A stretch of DNA of 64,000 nt from CAVTHK01 sp964552235. Its GTDB lineage: Bacteria; Spirochaetota; Spirochaetia; SZUA-6; CAVTHK01. Made by a program: the position numbers and the translations under genes. Location of the stretch: the NCBI GenBank assembly GCA_964552235.1, contig CAZKGO010000010.1, positions 1 through 64,000 on the forward strand, in the 5' to 3' direction. The notes under the pieces were generated by a model. The model was not told the origin of the DNA. It worked only from the letters and a program-made list of their open reading frames with translations, and made no database searches. Shown one piece after another: positions 1 to 7,127 of this stretch; position 1 is the first letter of the stretch; each line of letters opens with the position of its first letter.

Positions 1-1170
1 CCCCAGGCGGCCGCCGCCGGTCTCGGGAAAGGCGAAACCGGGAAACAACACCAACGGTCCGAGCGGGTCCTGGCCTCGCACGAGGTAGCGGTTGCCCAGG
101 CGCTTGGCATTGACCCGTCGGCACTCCTCCATCCCCAGTCGCACCGAGGCGAGCTGGAACGACAGGAGGTCCTCGGGAATTTCACCGTCGATCTCGGCGT
201 GTTTCCACAGGTATGGGTTGTCGACGAACGGCACCATAAAAGCGATGGCGAGCCCGATGCCGCGGCCGTCGGCGGTCGCGTGCCGCCAGAGATCCTCCCC
301 GTCCAGGCGGGCCAGTTCGCAGAGGCAGGCCATCGCGTCGAGGTTGAACAGCGAGTAGTGCATCGAGCGCGTGCGCGCCAGCTCGCGGGGGCAGCTGCCG
401 TCGGGCTGGACCTGCTGCGGGATGATCACCTCGCGGAAGTGGCGCAGGGATGCGGCGAGTCGGTCGCGGTCACCCACGTAGGCCGCGTAGGCGGCCGTGT
501 GGGTCGTCCACCAGGTGGCGTGATTGTTGCCGGCGCGGCTTTCTCCGACGCCGATCTCGCTGGTCGTGAGCCAGGCGAGCATGTCTGCCAGCCAGCGCTT
601 CATGGCCTCCTCGTGAGGCCTCCAGGCGCCGTGGCCCTCCAGGTACCCGAGGCTGTGCACGATCCGGTCAAGCTGCCGCGCCACGATGATCCCCGCGCTC
701 CTGCCCGTGCAACGGCCGATGATCGCCTCGCCGAACTGCAGGTGCGGATTCATGCGCGTCTTGGGGTCGATGAACCAGACGCGCAGCAGCTCGGCCGCCC
801 TGTCGAGCAGACCTGGCTCGCAGAGCATGCGGCCTGCGGCGCACAGGTACAGGGTCGTCTTGGACAGGTCGACGAGGCCGTTCCAGTGGGCCATGAAGCG
901 GTCGGGATTGCGCTCCCCGTCGCGCCTCACGTACGGCGCCGAGGGGTCGGCCGGATCGGGCCACCAGTAGGGGGCCTGGCTGTAGAAGTCGTGGGGCCCC
1001 GCCGACGGCTCGGGGCTGCGGTCAGCTGTCACGGTCCAGGGTCCCCGCCCGGCGGCCTCGGCCGCGCGCCAGGCGAGCTCCGAGCGCACGCGCCGCCACG
1101 GGCCGTCGCCCCGGGCCAGACGCGCCGTGATGCCGTCGACGAAATCCTGTTCGACAAAGACAAAGGCCAC
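1..1170 (-). CDS. Alginate-lyase-family protein, 3' end outside window
   Basis: The gene reads leftwards off the window edge; 390 codons are visible and the C-terminus is missing. The GTG at 1170 is chosen because an AGGAGG sits four bases upstream (1175-1180) and no ATG lies nearby. The N-terminal part has DFYSQAPYWWPDP at residues 61-73, followed by an all-helical-looking body with Asn-Asn-His at residues 215-217 in the context GNNHATWW. Both are hallmarks of the alginate lyase family (Pfam Alginate_lyase, PL5-like alpha/alpha toroid). Members cleave uronate polysaccharides by beta-elimination or act on related glycans, so the exact polymer is not known. No signal peptide is seen, so action on imported oligosaccharides is plausible. 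It is the last visible gene after two polysaccharide-importer permeases. Confidence 0.8.
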   Translation of the reverse strand, partial: MAFVFVEQDFVDGITARLARGDGPWRRVRSELAWRAAEAAGRGPWTVTADRSPEPSAGPHDFYSQAPYWWPDPADPSAPYVRRDGERNPDRFMAHWNGLVDLSKTTLYLCAAGRMLCEPGLLDRAAELLRVWFIDPKTRMNPHLQFGEAIIGRCTGRSAGIIVARQLDRIVHSLGYLEGHGAWRPHEEAMKRWLADMLAWLTTSEIGVGESRAGNNHATWWTTHTAAYAAYVGDRDRLAASLRHFREVIIPQQVQPDGSCPRELARTRSMHYSLFNLDAMACLCELARLDGEDLWRHATADGRGIGLAIAFMVPFVDNPYLWKHAEIDGEIPEDLLSFQLASVRLGMEECRRVNAKRLGNRYLVRGQDPLGPLVLFPGFAFPETGGGRLG

Positions 1171-1220
1171 GCTTCCTCCTGTCCTCCTGGCGCGGGGCTC
1201 CGCGGGCGCCGCCGCACCCT

Positions 1221-1253
1221 ACCGAGGCAGCGCCGTCGCGGCGCTGCCTCGGT
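1221..1253. other. Intercistronic hairpin
   Basis: A perfect 14-bp inverted repeat (1221-1234 with 1240-1253, five-base loop) lies in the gap between the LplC-like permease and the alginate-lyase-family gene. No T-tract follows on either strand, so it looks more like an mRNA-stabilising or attenuating element than a true intrinsic terminator. Confidence 0.6.
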
Positions 1254-1266
1254 CGGTTCTGGCACC

Positions 1267-2148
1267 CTATCCCTTGATGGAGCCGATCATGATGCCCTTG
1301 GTGAAGTACTTCTGGATAAACGGATAGACCGCGATGATCGGGAACGCCACCACCACCGTGGTTGCCATCTGCACCGACAGAGTCGGCGGCTTGTACTCCG
1401 GGTTGATGTCGTCGAGGATGTCTGTCTGCCGCGCCTCGTTGAGGATCTGGCGCAGCACCAGCATCACCGGCCACTTTCTGTGGTCGTTGACGTAGATGAG
1501 AGCGCTGAACCACTCGTTCCAGTGCGAGACCGCGTGAAAGAGCCCCATCGTGGCGAGCACCGCAGTTGAGAGCGGCAGCACGATGCGGAAAAGGATCAGC
1601 GCGTCGTTGGCGCCGTCGATGCGCGCCGATTCCTCGAGGCTCTCCGGCACCTGGGCGAAGAAGTTGCGCATGATGAGGATGTTCCACGCGGACATCAGGC
1701 GGGGGATGATGTAGACCCAGACGGAGTTGACCAGGCCCAGGCTGCGAATCAGCAGGAAGGTCGGTATCAGCCCACCGCCGAACCACATGGTGAAGGCGAT
1801 CATCGCGGTGAGGAACACCCGCGGAGGGTAGCTGCGCTTGGCGATGACGTAGGCGAACATCGCCTCGATGAGCACCGCGAGGAGCGTTCCGACGACAGTG
1901 CGAAAGATCGTGATGCCGTACGCCGTGTAGAGCAGGGACTTCTTCGAGAAGATGAACAGGTACCCGGCAGGGTCGATCCTGTGGGGCACCAGCGCGAAGG
2001 GCCTCTCGGCCCGCTCCTCGTCGGACATGAGCGAGCGGCTGACCACGTAGAAGAATGGGTAGAGCGTGGCGGCGCACAGCAGGAGCAGCAGCAGGGCGTT
2101 CACGATGTCGAAGGCGGCTTCGCCGCGGGACTTGCGGATGTACAGCAT
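1267..2148 (-). CDS. Carbohydrate ABC transporter permease, LplC/YtcP-like
   Basis: A 293-residue inner-membrane permease with about six hydrophobic segments. The cytoplasmic EAA loop reads EESARIDGANDALILF, the contact point for the ATPase, and the C-terminus ends in KGIMIGSIKG as is usual for the MalG/LplC class. The ATG at 2148 overlaps the stop of the upstream permease as TGATG, so the two are translationally coupled and surely form a heterodimer. The family (COG0395, LplC/YtcP subgroup) imports oligosaccharides such as oligogalacturonides. No solute-binding protein or ATPase is found next to it in the window; the binding protein may lie beyond the left edge, and such systems often share a MsmX-like ATPase. 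Confidence 0.88.
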   Translation of the reverse strand: MLYIRKSRGEAAFDIVNALLLLLLCAATLYPFFYVVSRSLMSDEERAERPFALVPHRIDPAGYLFIFSKKSLLYTAYGITIFRTVVGTLLAVLIEAMFAYVIAKRSYPPRVFLTAMIAFTMWFGGGLIPTFLLIRSLGLVNSVWVYIIPRLMSAWNILIMRNFFAQVPESLEESARIDGANDALILFRIVLPLSTAVLATMGLFHAVSHWNEWFSALIYVNDHRKWPVMLVLRQILNEARQTDILDDINPEYKPPTLSVQMATTVVVAFPIIAVYPFIQKYFTKGIMIGSIKG

Positions 2149-3095
2149 CACCAGAGCCCTTCGGCGCCCACCGCCTTGACGATCCTGTTGGCGGCGAACA
2201 CGAGCACCAGGCTGGTAAAGGACTTGAAGAAGCCCACGGCCGTCGTGTACGAGTAGTCGGCCTGCAGGATGCCGCGTCGGTAGATGTAGGTCTCGAACAC
2301 GTCGGCCACCTCGTAGACGGCGGGGTTGTACAGGTTGAAGATCTGCTCGAAGTTCTCGTTGATGATCTGGCCGATGCGCAGGATCAGGAAGATCACGATG
2401 ATGTAGGAGATCGACGGGAGGGTGATGTAGAGCGCCCGCTGCAGCCGCGTCGCCCCGTCGATGTAGGCGCTCTCGTACTGCTCCTGCGGGATGTTGCTGA
2501 TCGCAGCCAGGTACACGATCGAGCCCCACCCGATGCCGTGCCAGATCGACGAGACGACGAGCACGCTGCGGAAGTAGCGCGTGTCCGCGAGGAACGCGAT
2601 CGGCTTTGCGCCCATGCGGGACAGCAATGCGTTGATGGGGCCGCCCGAAGGGGAAAGGAGCATGATCGCCAGGCCGGCCACGATCACCCAGGAGATGAAA
2701 TGCGGGAGGTAGCTGATGGTCTGCACGGTGCGCTTGAAGGCGCGGTTGGCGACCTCGTTGAGCAGCAGAGCCAGGATGATGGGCGCCGGGAACCCGAAGA
2801 CGAGGCGGTAGGAGCTGATCAACAGCGTGTTGCGCAGCAGGCGCCAGAAGTAGTGGCTCGCGAACAGGTTCTGGAAGTGGCGGAACCCCGCCCAGGGCGC
2901 GGTGAGGATCCCCCGGACGCCTCCCATCCCGTTGTAGTCCTTGAACGCGATGATCAGGCCGTAGATCGGCGCGTAGTGGAAGAGGAGATAGTAGACGACC
3001 CCCGGAAGCACCAGGAGGTGGAAGAACCTGTACTTGACGAAGAAACGAACCAGGCCGCCGCCCGGCCGCTTGATCGCCTGCTGGACACCCGCCAT
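2148..3095 (-). CDS. Polysaccharide ABC transporter permease, LplB-like
   Basis: A 315-residue permease with six predicted membrane segments. It begins with the typical LplB lead-in, FFHLLVLPGVVYYLLF, followed by YAPIYGLIIAFKDYN. The EAA loop reads QYESAYIDGATRLQRAL. It is the partner of the overlapping LplC-like gene (TGATG junction at 2146-2150). The COG4209 family imports complex or acidic oligosaccharides in the absence of a dedicated ATPase. Its place between a beta-hydroxyacid dehydrogenase and an alginate-lyase-family enzyme suggests a uronate-containing substrate, but this is inference from context. Confidence 0.9.
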   Translation of the reverse strand: MAGVQQAIKRPGGGLVRFFVKYRFFHLLVLPGVVYYLLFHYAPIYGLIIAFKDYNGMGGVRGILTAPWAGFRHFQNLFASHYFWRLLRNTLLISSYRLVFGFPAPIILALLLNEVANRAFKRTVQTISYLPHFISWVIVAGLAIMLLSPSGGPINALLSRMGAKPIAFLADTRYFRSVLVVSSIWHGIGWGSIVYLAAISNIPQEQYESAYIDGATRLQRALYITLPSISYIIVIFLILRIGQIINENFEQIFNLYNPAVYEVADVFETYIYRRGILQADYSYTTAVGFFKSFTSLVLVFAANRIVKAVGAEGLW

Positions 3096-3152
3096 GTCAC
3101 CCGCCCGCCGGCAGTATTGGCCGGAGCGCCGGCTCTTGCATCGCGCCCCGGG

Positions 3153-4052
3153 TCAGCCCTTGCCGCCCGCCTTGAAGGAGACCTTCGCCAGCTGCTGGTA
3201 CAGCAGCGCCACCGCCGCCGTGTCCTTGTCGCCATGCTCCTCGACGCACAGGTGGTAGATCTGCTCGACCAGCGAGGTGACGAGCGCCGGACTACCGAGC
3301 TTCTTGGCCACCGTCGTGATCACCCCGAGGTCCTTGGCCGCGAGCGAGAGCTTGAAGCCCGCCGGGTAGGACCCGCCGAGCAGCATCGCCGCCTTGGCGT
3401 TGAGCATCCTGCTGTCGGCCGTGGCGCCCTTGAGCACGTCGTAGAGCTCCTGTGTGTTGATGCCGGCCTTGGCCGCCAGGGCGAAGGCCTCCGAGATGGC
3501 GGTCATCTCGGCCAACACGATCAGGTTGTTGGCAAGCTTGGCCGCCAGCCCGAGACCGTTGCCGCCGCAGTACACGATCGTCTTGCCGAGCAGGCCGAGC
3601 AGGTCGCGGTGCTTTTCGAACGCCGCCTTGTCGCCGCCCACCATGATAGCGAGCGATCCGCTCTTCGCGCCGCCCACTCCACCGCTGATCGGCGCGTCGA
3701 GCAGGGCGATCCCTTTGGGGGCGAGCTTCGCTGCCAGATCCCGGCTTGCTGTCAGGTCGATGGTGCTCATCTCGAAGATCACCGAACCGGGCTTCAGGCC
3801 CTCGACGAGGCCGTTGGGGCCGAGAATCACCTCCTCGACCTCCGGCGTGTTCGGCACGACGGTAAAGACGACCTCGCTCTTCTCACCGATCTCGCGCCAG
3901 CTCTTGCACAAGATCGCGCCCTTGGCTGCCAGCCCGTCCGCCGCTGCGCGACTGCGGTGCACGCCGACCGCCAGCCTGTGGCCGCCGGCCAGGATGTTCG
4001 CCGCCATCGGCGCGCCCATCGCTCCCAGTCCCACGAATCCGACGTTCTTCAT
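3153..4052 (-). CDS. NAD(P)-dependent beta-hydroxyacid dehydrogenase (3-hydroxyisobutyrate / tartronate semialdehyde reductase family)
   Basis: A 299-residue protein starting at the ATG 4052, with a GGAGG six bases upstream. A Rossmann motif (GFVGLGAMGAPMA) opens the protein, the substrate-binding DAPISGGVGGA is in the middle, and the catalytic-lysine segment is GLGLAAKLANNL. Length and motifs fit the GarR/HIBADH family, which interconverts short 3-hydroxy acids and semialdehydes. It lies 57 bp upstream of the LplB/LplC permeases and the alginate-lyase-family gene, on the same strand. Reduction of an unsaturated-uronate-derived keto acid is therefore possible, since some alginate pathways recruit this superfamily; tartronate semialdehyde reduction is the alternative. 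Substrate cannot be read from sequence. Confidence 0.87.
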   Translation of the reverse strand: MKNVGFVGLGAMGAPMAANILAGGHRLAVGVHRSRAAADGLAAKGAILCKSWREIGEKSEVVFTVVPNTPEVEEVILGPNGLVEGLKPGSVIFEMSTIDLTASRDLAAKLAPKGIALLDAPISGGVGGAKSGSLAIMVGGDKAAFEKHRDLLGLLGKTIVYCGGNGLGLAAKLANNLIVLAEMTAISEAFALAAKAGINTQELYDVLKGATADSRMLNAKAAMLLGGSYPAGFKLSLAAKDLGVITTVAKKLGSPALVTSLVEQIYHLCVEEHGDKDTAAVALLYQQLAKVSFKAGGKG

Positions 4053-4149
4053 GCCCGCCTCCTTGTCTCGCCCTCGCGGCCACGTTTGGGGCCCGGCGAC
4101 GCACGCCCCCGGCTCGGGAGACTCTAACGGAAACTTGCCTCCAAGAAAA

Positions 4150-4320
4150 GGCCATGCGGCGGCGAAGCCGCCGCCCGGGCCCGCGGGAGTGCGGCCGGTC
4201 TGGGCCCACCAGGGGACCGCGCTCGGCGCGGCGCAGCCGGGCTCCCCAGCCCAGCGAAGCGGACCCGGGCATTTGTGGCGCCGAAGGCGCTCCCCAGCCC
4301 AGTGGAGCGAAGCGCAACTG
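4150..4320. repeat. GC-rich intergenic repeat region
   Basis: The gap 4053-4368 holds no convincing gene on either strand. Its middle contains a direct 14-base repeat, gctccccagcccag, at 4241-4254 and 4289-4302, each copy followed by a gcgaagcg-like segment and preceded by Gly-codon-like GC runs. Several gcggcgaagccgcc- and ggcgccgaaggcgc-like inverted elements (for example around 4157-4172 and 4278-4290) could fold into hairpins. This resembles decayed repetitive extragenic palindromes. The right end carries the promoter of the next gene. Confidence 0.5.
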
Positions 4321-4322
4321 GG

Positions 4323-4352
4323 TTGACACTCCCGTCCCGCCGCACCTACGTT
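4323..4352 (+). promoter_or_regulatory. Sigma-70-type promoter for the 2-hydroxyacid dehydrogenase
   Basis: A perfect -35 (TTGACA, 4323-4328) is followed after 18 bp by TACGTT (4347-4352). Transcription would begin near 4359, leaving a short leader that contains GCGGAGG (4357-4363) before the TTG start at 4369. The -10 is weak (three core matches). Confidence 0.5.
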
Positions 4353-4368
4353 TGCCGCGGAGGCCCCG

Positions 4369-5379
4369 TTGGGCAGACCGAGGCTGCTTTTCGTTCCCGC
4401 GATGAGCGCGCGCACGCGCACCCTCTATCCCGAACAGCACATCACAGCCCTGCGCGAGCTCGCCGACGTCACGTTCAACGACCGGGAGCGGGAGATGAGC
4501 CAAGACGAGCTGGCCGACGCGGTCGACGGGTTCGAGGTCGCCATCACGAGCTGGAAGTCGCCCCGATTCACGGACGCGATCCTCGCGAGGGCCGGCCGGC
4601 TGCGCCTGATCCTGCATTCGGCCGGCACGGTCAAGCCGATCGTCACGCCCGGGGTCTTTGCCCGGGGAATCATGGTCACCAGCTCCAACGCCGCGATGTC
4701 GCGCGTGACCGCCGAGGCGGCCTTCGCGCTCATGATCATGGGCAGCTGGGAGGCCGGCCGCTGGGTCCGCGAGATGGACCGCGGGGGCTGGAAGCGCGAG
4801 GACACGCTGGTGCCCGGACTGCAGGGCAAGAAGATCGGCATCGTCGGCTACGGGGCGATCACGCGCGCGCTCCTGCCGCTGCTGGCGGGGCTCGAGAACA
4901 TCGAGGTCTCCATCGCGAGCCGGCACCTCGGCGAGGCCGAAGCGCGGCGGCTGGGGCTGGGGAAAAAGAGCCTCGAGGCCCTTCTGGCTGAGTCGGACAT
5001 CGTGTCGCTGCAGACGAGCCTCACTATGGACACGCGGCGCATGATCGACCGCCGACGCCTGGCTCTCATGCGCGACGGAGCGCTGCTGGTCAACGTGGGC
5101 CGCGGCGAGCTCATCGACGAAGAAGCGCTCATCGGCGAGCTGGCCAGCGGCCGCATCCGGGCGGCCTTGGACGTCTACCACAAGGAGCCGCCCGATCCCG
5201 ACAACCCCCTGCGCAGGCTGCCCAATGTCACCTGCCTTCCCCACCTCGGCGCTGCCACAACCTACTGCCGGCAGGCCATGGGAGCCGAGGTCCTCGACAA
5301 CCTCCGCGACTATCTCGCCGGCAGGCAGCCTCGCAGCCTACTGACCGAAGAACAGGCGCTGCGCATGAGCGAGCACTGA
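4369..5379 (+). CDS. D-isomer-specific 2-hydroxyacid dehydrogenase family protein
   Basis: A 336-residue NAD-dependent oxidoreductase. The TTG at 4369 is preferred over the ATG at 4402 because GCGGAGG precedes it and the resulting RPRLLFVPA lead-in is normal for the family. The NAD-binding Rossmann motif is KIGIVGYGAI; the catalytic set is Arg in NVGRGELIDEEAL, Glu in KEPPDPDNPL and His in CLPHLGAAT. The subfamily probably interconverts a 2-keto acid and a D-2-hydroxy acid; which one is unknown. It overlaps the next gene by one base (TGATG), so both are likely cotranscribed. Together with the second enzyme of this class at 39524 and several SDRs it points to varied hydroxy-acid metabolism. 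Confidence 0.87.
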   Translation: MGRPRLLFVPAMSARTRTLYPEQHITALRELADVTFNDREREMSQDELADAVDGFEVAITSWKSPRFTDAILARAGRLRLILHSAGTVKPIVTPGVFARGIMVTSSNAAMSRVTAEAAFALMIMGSWEAGRWVREMDRGGWKREDTLVPGLQGKKIGIVGYGAITRALLPLLAGLENIEVSIASRHLGEAEARRLGLGKKSLEALLAESDIVSLQTSLTMDTRRMIDRRRLALMRDGALLVNVGRGELIDEEALIGELASGRIRAALDVYHKEPPDPDNPLRRLPNVTCLPHLGAATTYCRQAMGAEVLDNLRDYLAGRQPRSLLTEEQALRMSEH

Positions 5380-6008
5380 TGAGCCGCGGCGAGCTTGCCG
5401 ATGTGACGGCGAGGCTGCGCGCCCGCCTCGGAGCCGGAGGCCCTCCGCTTCCCGGAGCGGCAGCGCAGCAGCGCATGGAGCCGAGGCCCCGGCGCGGCCC
5501 CGGCGACTACGAGGAGTTGGCCGAGGCGGCCGTGCTGATACTCCTGTACCCCGGCGACGAAGGAGCCGCCATCGTGCTCACCCGCCGCACGGATACCGTC
5601 GGCCGCCACGCGTCGCAGGTGTCGCTGCCCGGCGGACGACGCGAGGACGGCGAGAGCCTCGAGGAGACGGCGCTGCGGGAGTGCGCCGAGGAGCTGGCCG
5701 TCGAGCCCCGCTCCGTGACGGTGCTCGGCAGGCTGAGCCCGCTCGATGTGCACGCCAGCGGCTTCCGCATCCACCCCGTTGTGGGGACCGCCGACGCGCG
5801 GCCCGATTTCGCGCCGGATCCGCGCGAGGTCGCCGAGATCATCGAGGCCCCGCTGGCAGCCCTCGGCCCGAGCGCCCGCGAGGAGACCTGGACGTACCAG
5901 GGGCTCACGCGGCAGGTGCCCTTCTTCCTTGTTCAGAGCCACAAGATCTGGGGTGCGACGGCCATGATCCTCAGCGAGCTGCTCGAGCTCGTGGGCGAGG
6001 CGGGCTGA
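5379..6008 (+). CDS. Nudix hydrolase, CoA pyrophosphatase-like (NudL type)
   Basis: A 209-residue Nudix protein. The segment VGRHASQVSLPGGRRED matches the NudL/CoA-diphosphatase signature upstream of and into the Nudix box, and the box continues with RECAEELAV. The canonical Gly after EE-x is replaced by Ala, a small deviation from the consensus. Family members cleave CoA or acyl-CoA to phosphopantetheine and 3',5'-ADP using Mg2+. The start overlaps the stop of the preceding dehydrogenase, so it is the second gene of a two-gene unit. It converges with denD, with only 14 bp between the stops. Confidence 0.85.
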   Translation: MSRGELADVTARLRARLGAGGPPLPGAAAQQRMEPRPRRGPGDYEELAEAAVLILLYPGDEGAAIVLTRRTDTVGRHASQVSLPGGRREDGESLEETALRECAEELAVEPRSVTVLGRLSPLDVHASGFRIHPVVGTADARPDFAPDPREVAEIIEAPLAALGPSAREETWTYQGLTRQVPFFLVQSHKIWGATAMILSELLELVGEAG

Positions 6009-6022
6009 CGCCCCGCCGGCCC

Positions 6023-7012
6023 CTACTGCGGGATGCGGCCGCCGAGCTCCTCGGCGATGAACAGGCGAATCACCTCTTCGACCGAGGAGTCGGCCCGGAA
6101 TCCCATCGCCTCGGCTCTCCTGGCCACCAGGCGCTGCGGCCAGGTGTCGACGATCGCCTGGATGCGCGGGTCGAGCTTCCACTGCACGCGGTCAGCCACG
6201 CGGTCGCCGGCCAGGCGGCGCAGCTCGTCCACCATCTGGCCCACGGTGGGGTTGAGCCCCGGCAGCAGCAGCACCCGGTGGACCCCGAACGCCGAACCGT
6301 CGAGGTCGCAGGCATGGACGAGCGCGTCGATGACCCGGCTCGGCGACATGATCGGCATGTAGGTGTCGCGCGTGACCGGGCAGACCGTCGTCTGGCCGGT
6401 GAGCGGCTCGCGGATCACCGAGCTCACGAACGACGAAGCGGCGGCGTTCGGCCTGCCCGGCCGAACGGCAATCGTCGGCAGCCGCAGCGCCCGGCCGTCG
6501 ACGAACCCCTTGCGCGTGTACTCGTTGACCAGGTGCTCGCAGATCGTCTTCTGGACGCCGTAGGAGTTCAGGGGCGTGACCGGAGTGCGATCGTCGCAGA
6601 TCTTCTCCCCGCCGTAGACCGCCAGCGAGCTGGTGAAAACCAGGCGAGGCCGGCGTCCGCCGGCGCGGCAGGCCTCCAGGACGTTGCGGGTCCCTTCGAC
6701 ATTCACCTTCATGCCCAGGTCGAAGTCGGCCTCGGCCGCGCCGCTCATGACGGCGGCCAGGTGAACCACCGCGTCGGCGGCCGCGTCGACCACGGCGCGG
6801 ACCTGCGCGGCGTCGGTGACGTCGCCGGCGCGGCACTCGATCCGCACGTCGCGGCGCCCCGCCGGCGGCCGAGGCTCGACCGCGTCGAAGAGCACCAGAT
6901 GCGACAGCGGCTGCCGGCTGCCGTCCGGGCGGGCGAGCGTGCCCTTTTCCAGGAGCCGGGCGGTCAGCCTCCTACCGAGGAACCCGGCGGCGCCGGTGAT
7001 GACAAGCTTCAC
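6023..7012 (-). CDS. denD: NAD-dependent epimerase/dehydratase, D-erythronate dehydrogenase type
   Basis: A 329-residue extended SDR. The GTG at 7012 has AGGAGG five bases upstream and gives the usual start, KLVITGAAGFLGRRL (GxxGxxG NAD-binding motif). The active site has Ser-Ser in FTSSLAVYGG and Tyr-x3-Lys in SYGVQKT. The SSVIREPLTGQTTVCPV region and overall length match the DenD group, which oxidises D-erythronate to 2-keto-D-erythronate; this assignment rests on my recognition of the family. The usual partners (OtnK kinase, OtnC aldolase, OtnI isomerase) are not in the window. It is a single-gene minus-strand unit back to back with the sensor kinase. Confidence 0.75.
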   Translation of the reverse strand: MKLVITGAAGFLGRRLTARLLEKGTLARPDGSRQPLSHLVLFDAVEPRPPAGRRDVRIECRAGDVTDAAQVRAVVDAAADAVVHLAAVMSGAAEADFDLGMKVNVEGTRNVLEACRAGGRRPRLVFTSSLAVYGGEKICDDRTPVTPLNSYGVQKTICEHLVNEYTRKGFVDGRALRLPTIAVRPGRPNAAASSFVSSVIREPLTGQTTVCPVTRDTYMPIMSPSRVIDALVHACDLDGSAFGVHRVLLLPGLNPTVGQMVDELRRLAGDRVADRVQWKLDPRIQAIVDTWPQRLVARRAEAMGFRADSSVEEVIRLFIAEELGGRIPQ

Positions 7013-7034
7013 GTTGCCTCCTCCCGCGGCGGCG

Positions 7035-7040
7035 AGTATA
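7035..7040 (-). promoter_or_regulatory. Possible -10 element for denD
   Basis: TATACT on the minus strand (7040 to 7035) lies 22 bases before the denD GTG, leaving room for a transcription start and the AGGAGG. No good -35 is seen 16-18 bp upstream, so this is weak. Confidence 0.25.
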
Positions 7041-7127
7041 GCGGGAAACCCTTGCAGGCGTACAGGCTCGCGGCGGCGGCAAGAGGGGGCAGGCGCCTGC
7101 CGATACTCGAGACAGAGGGGCAGGCTC

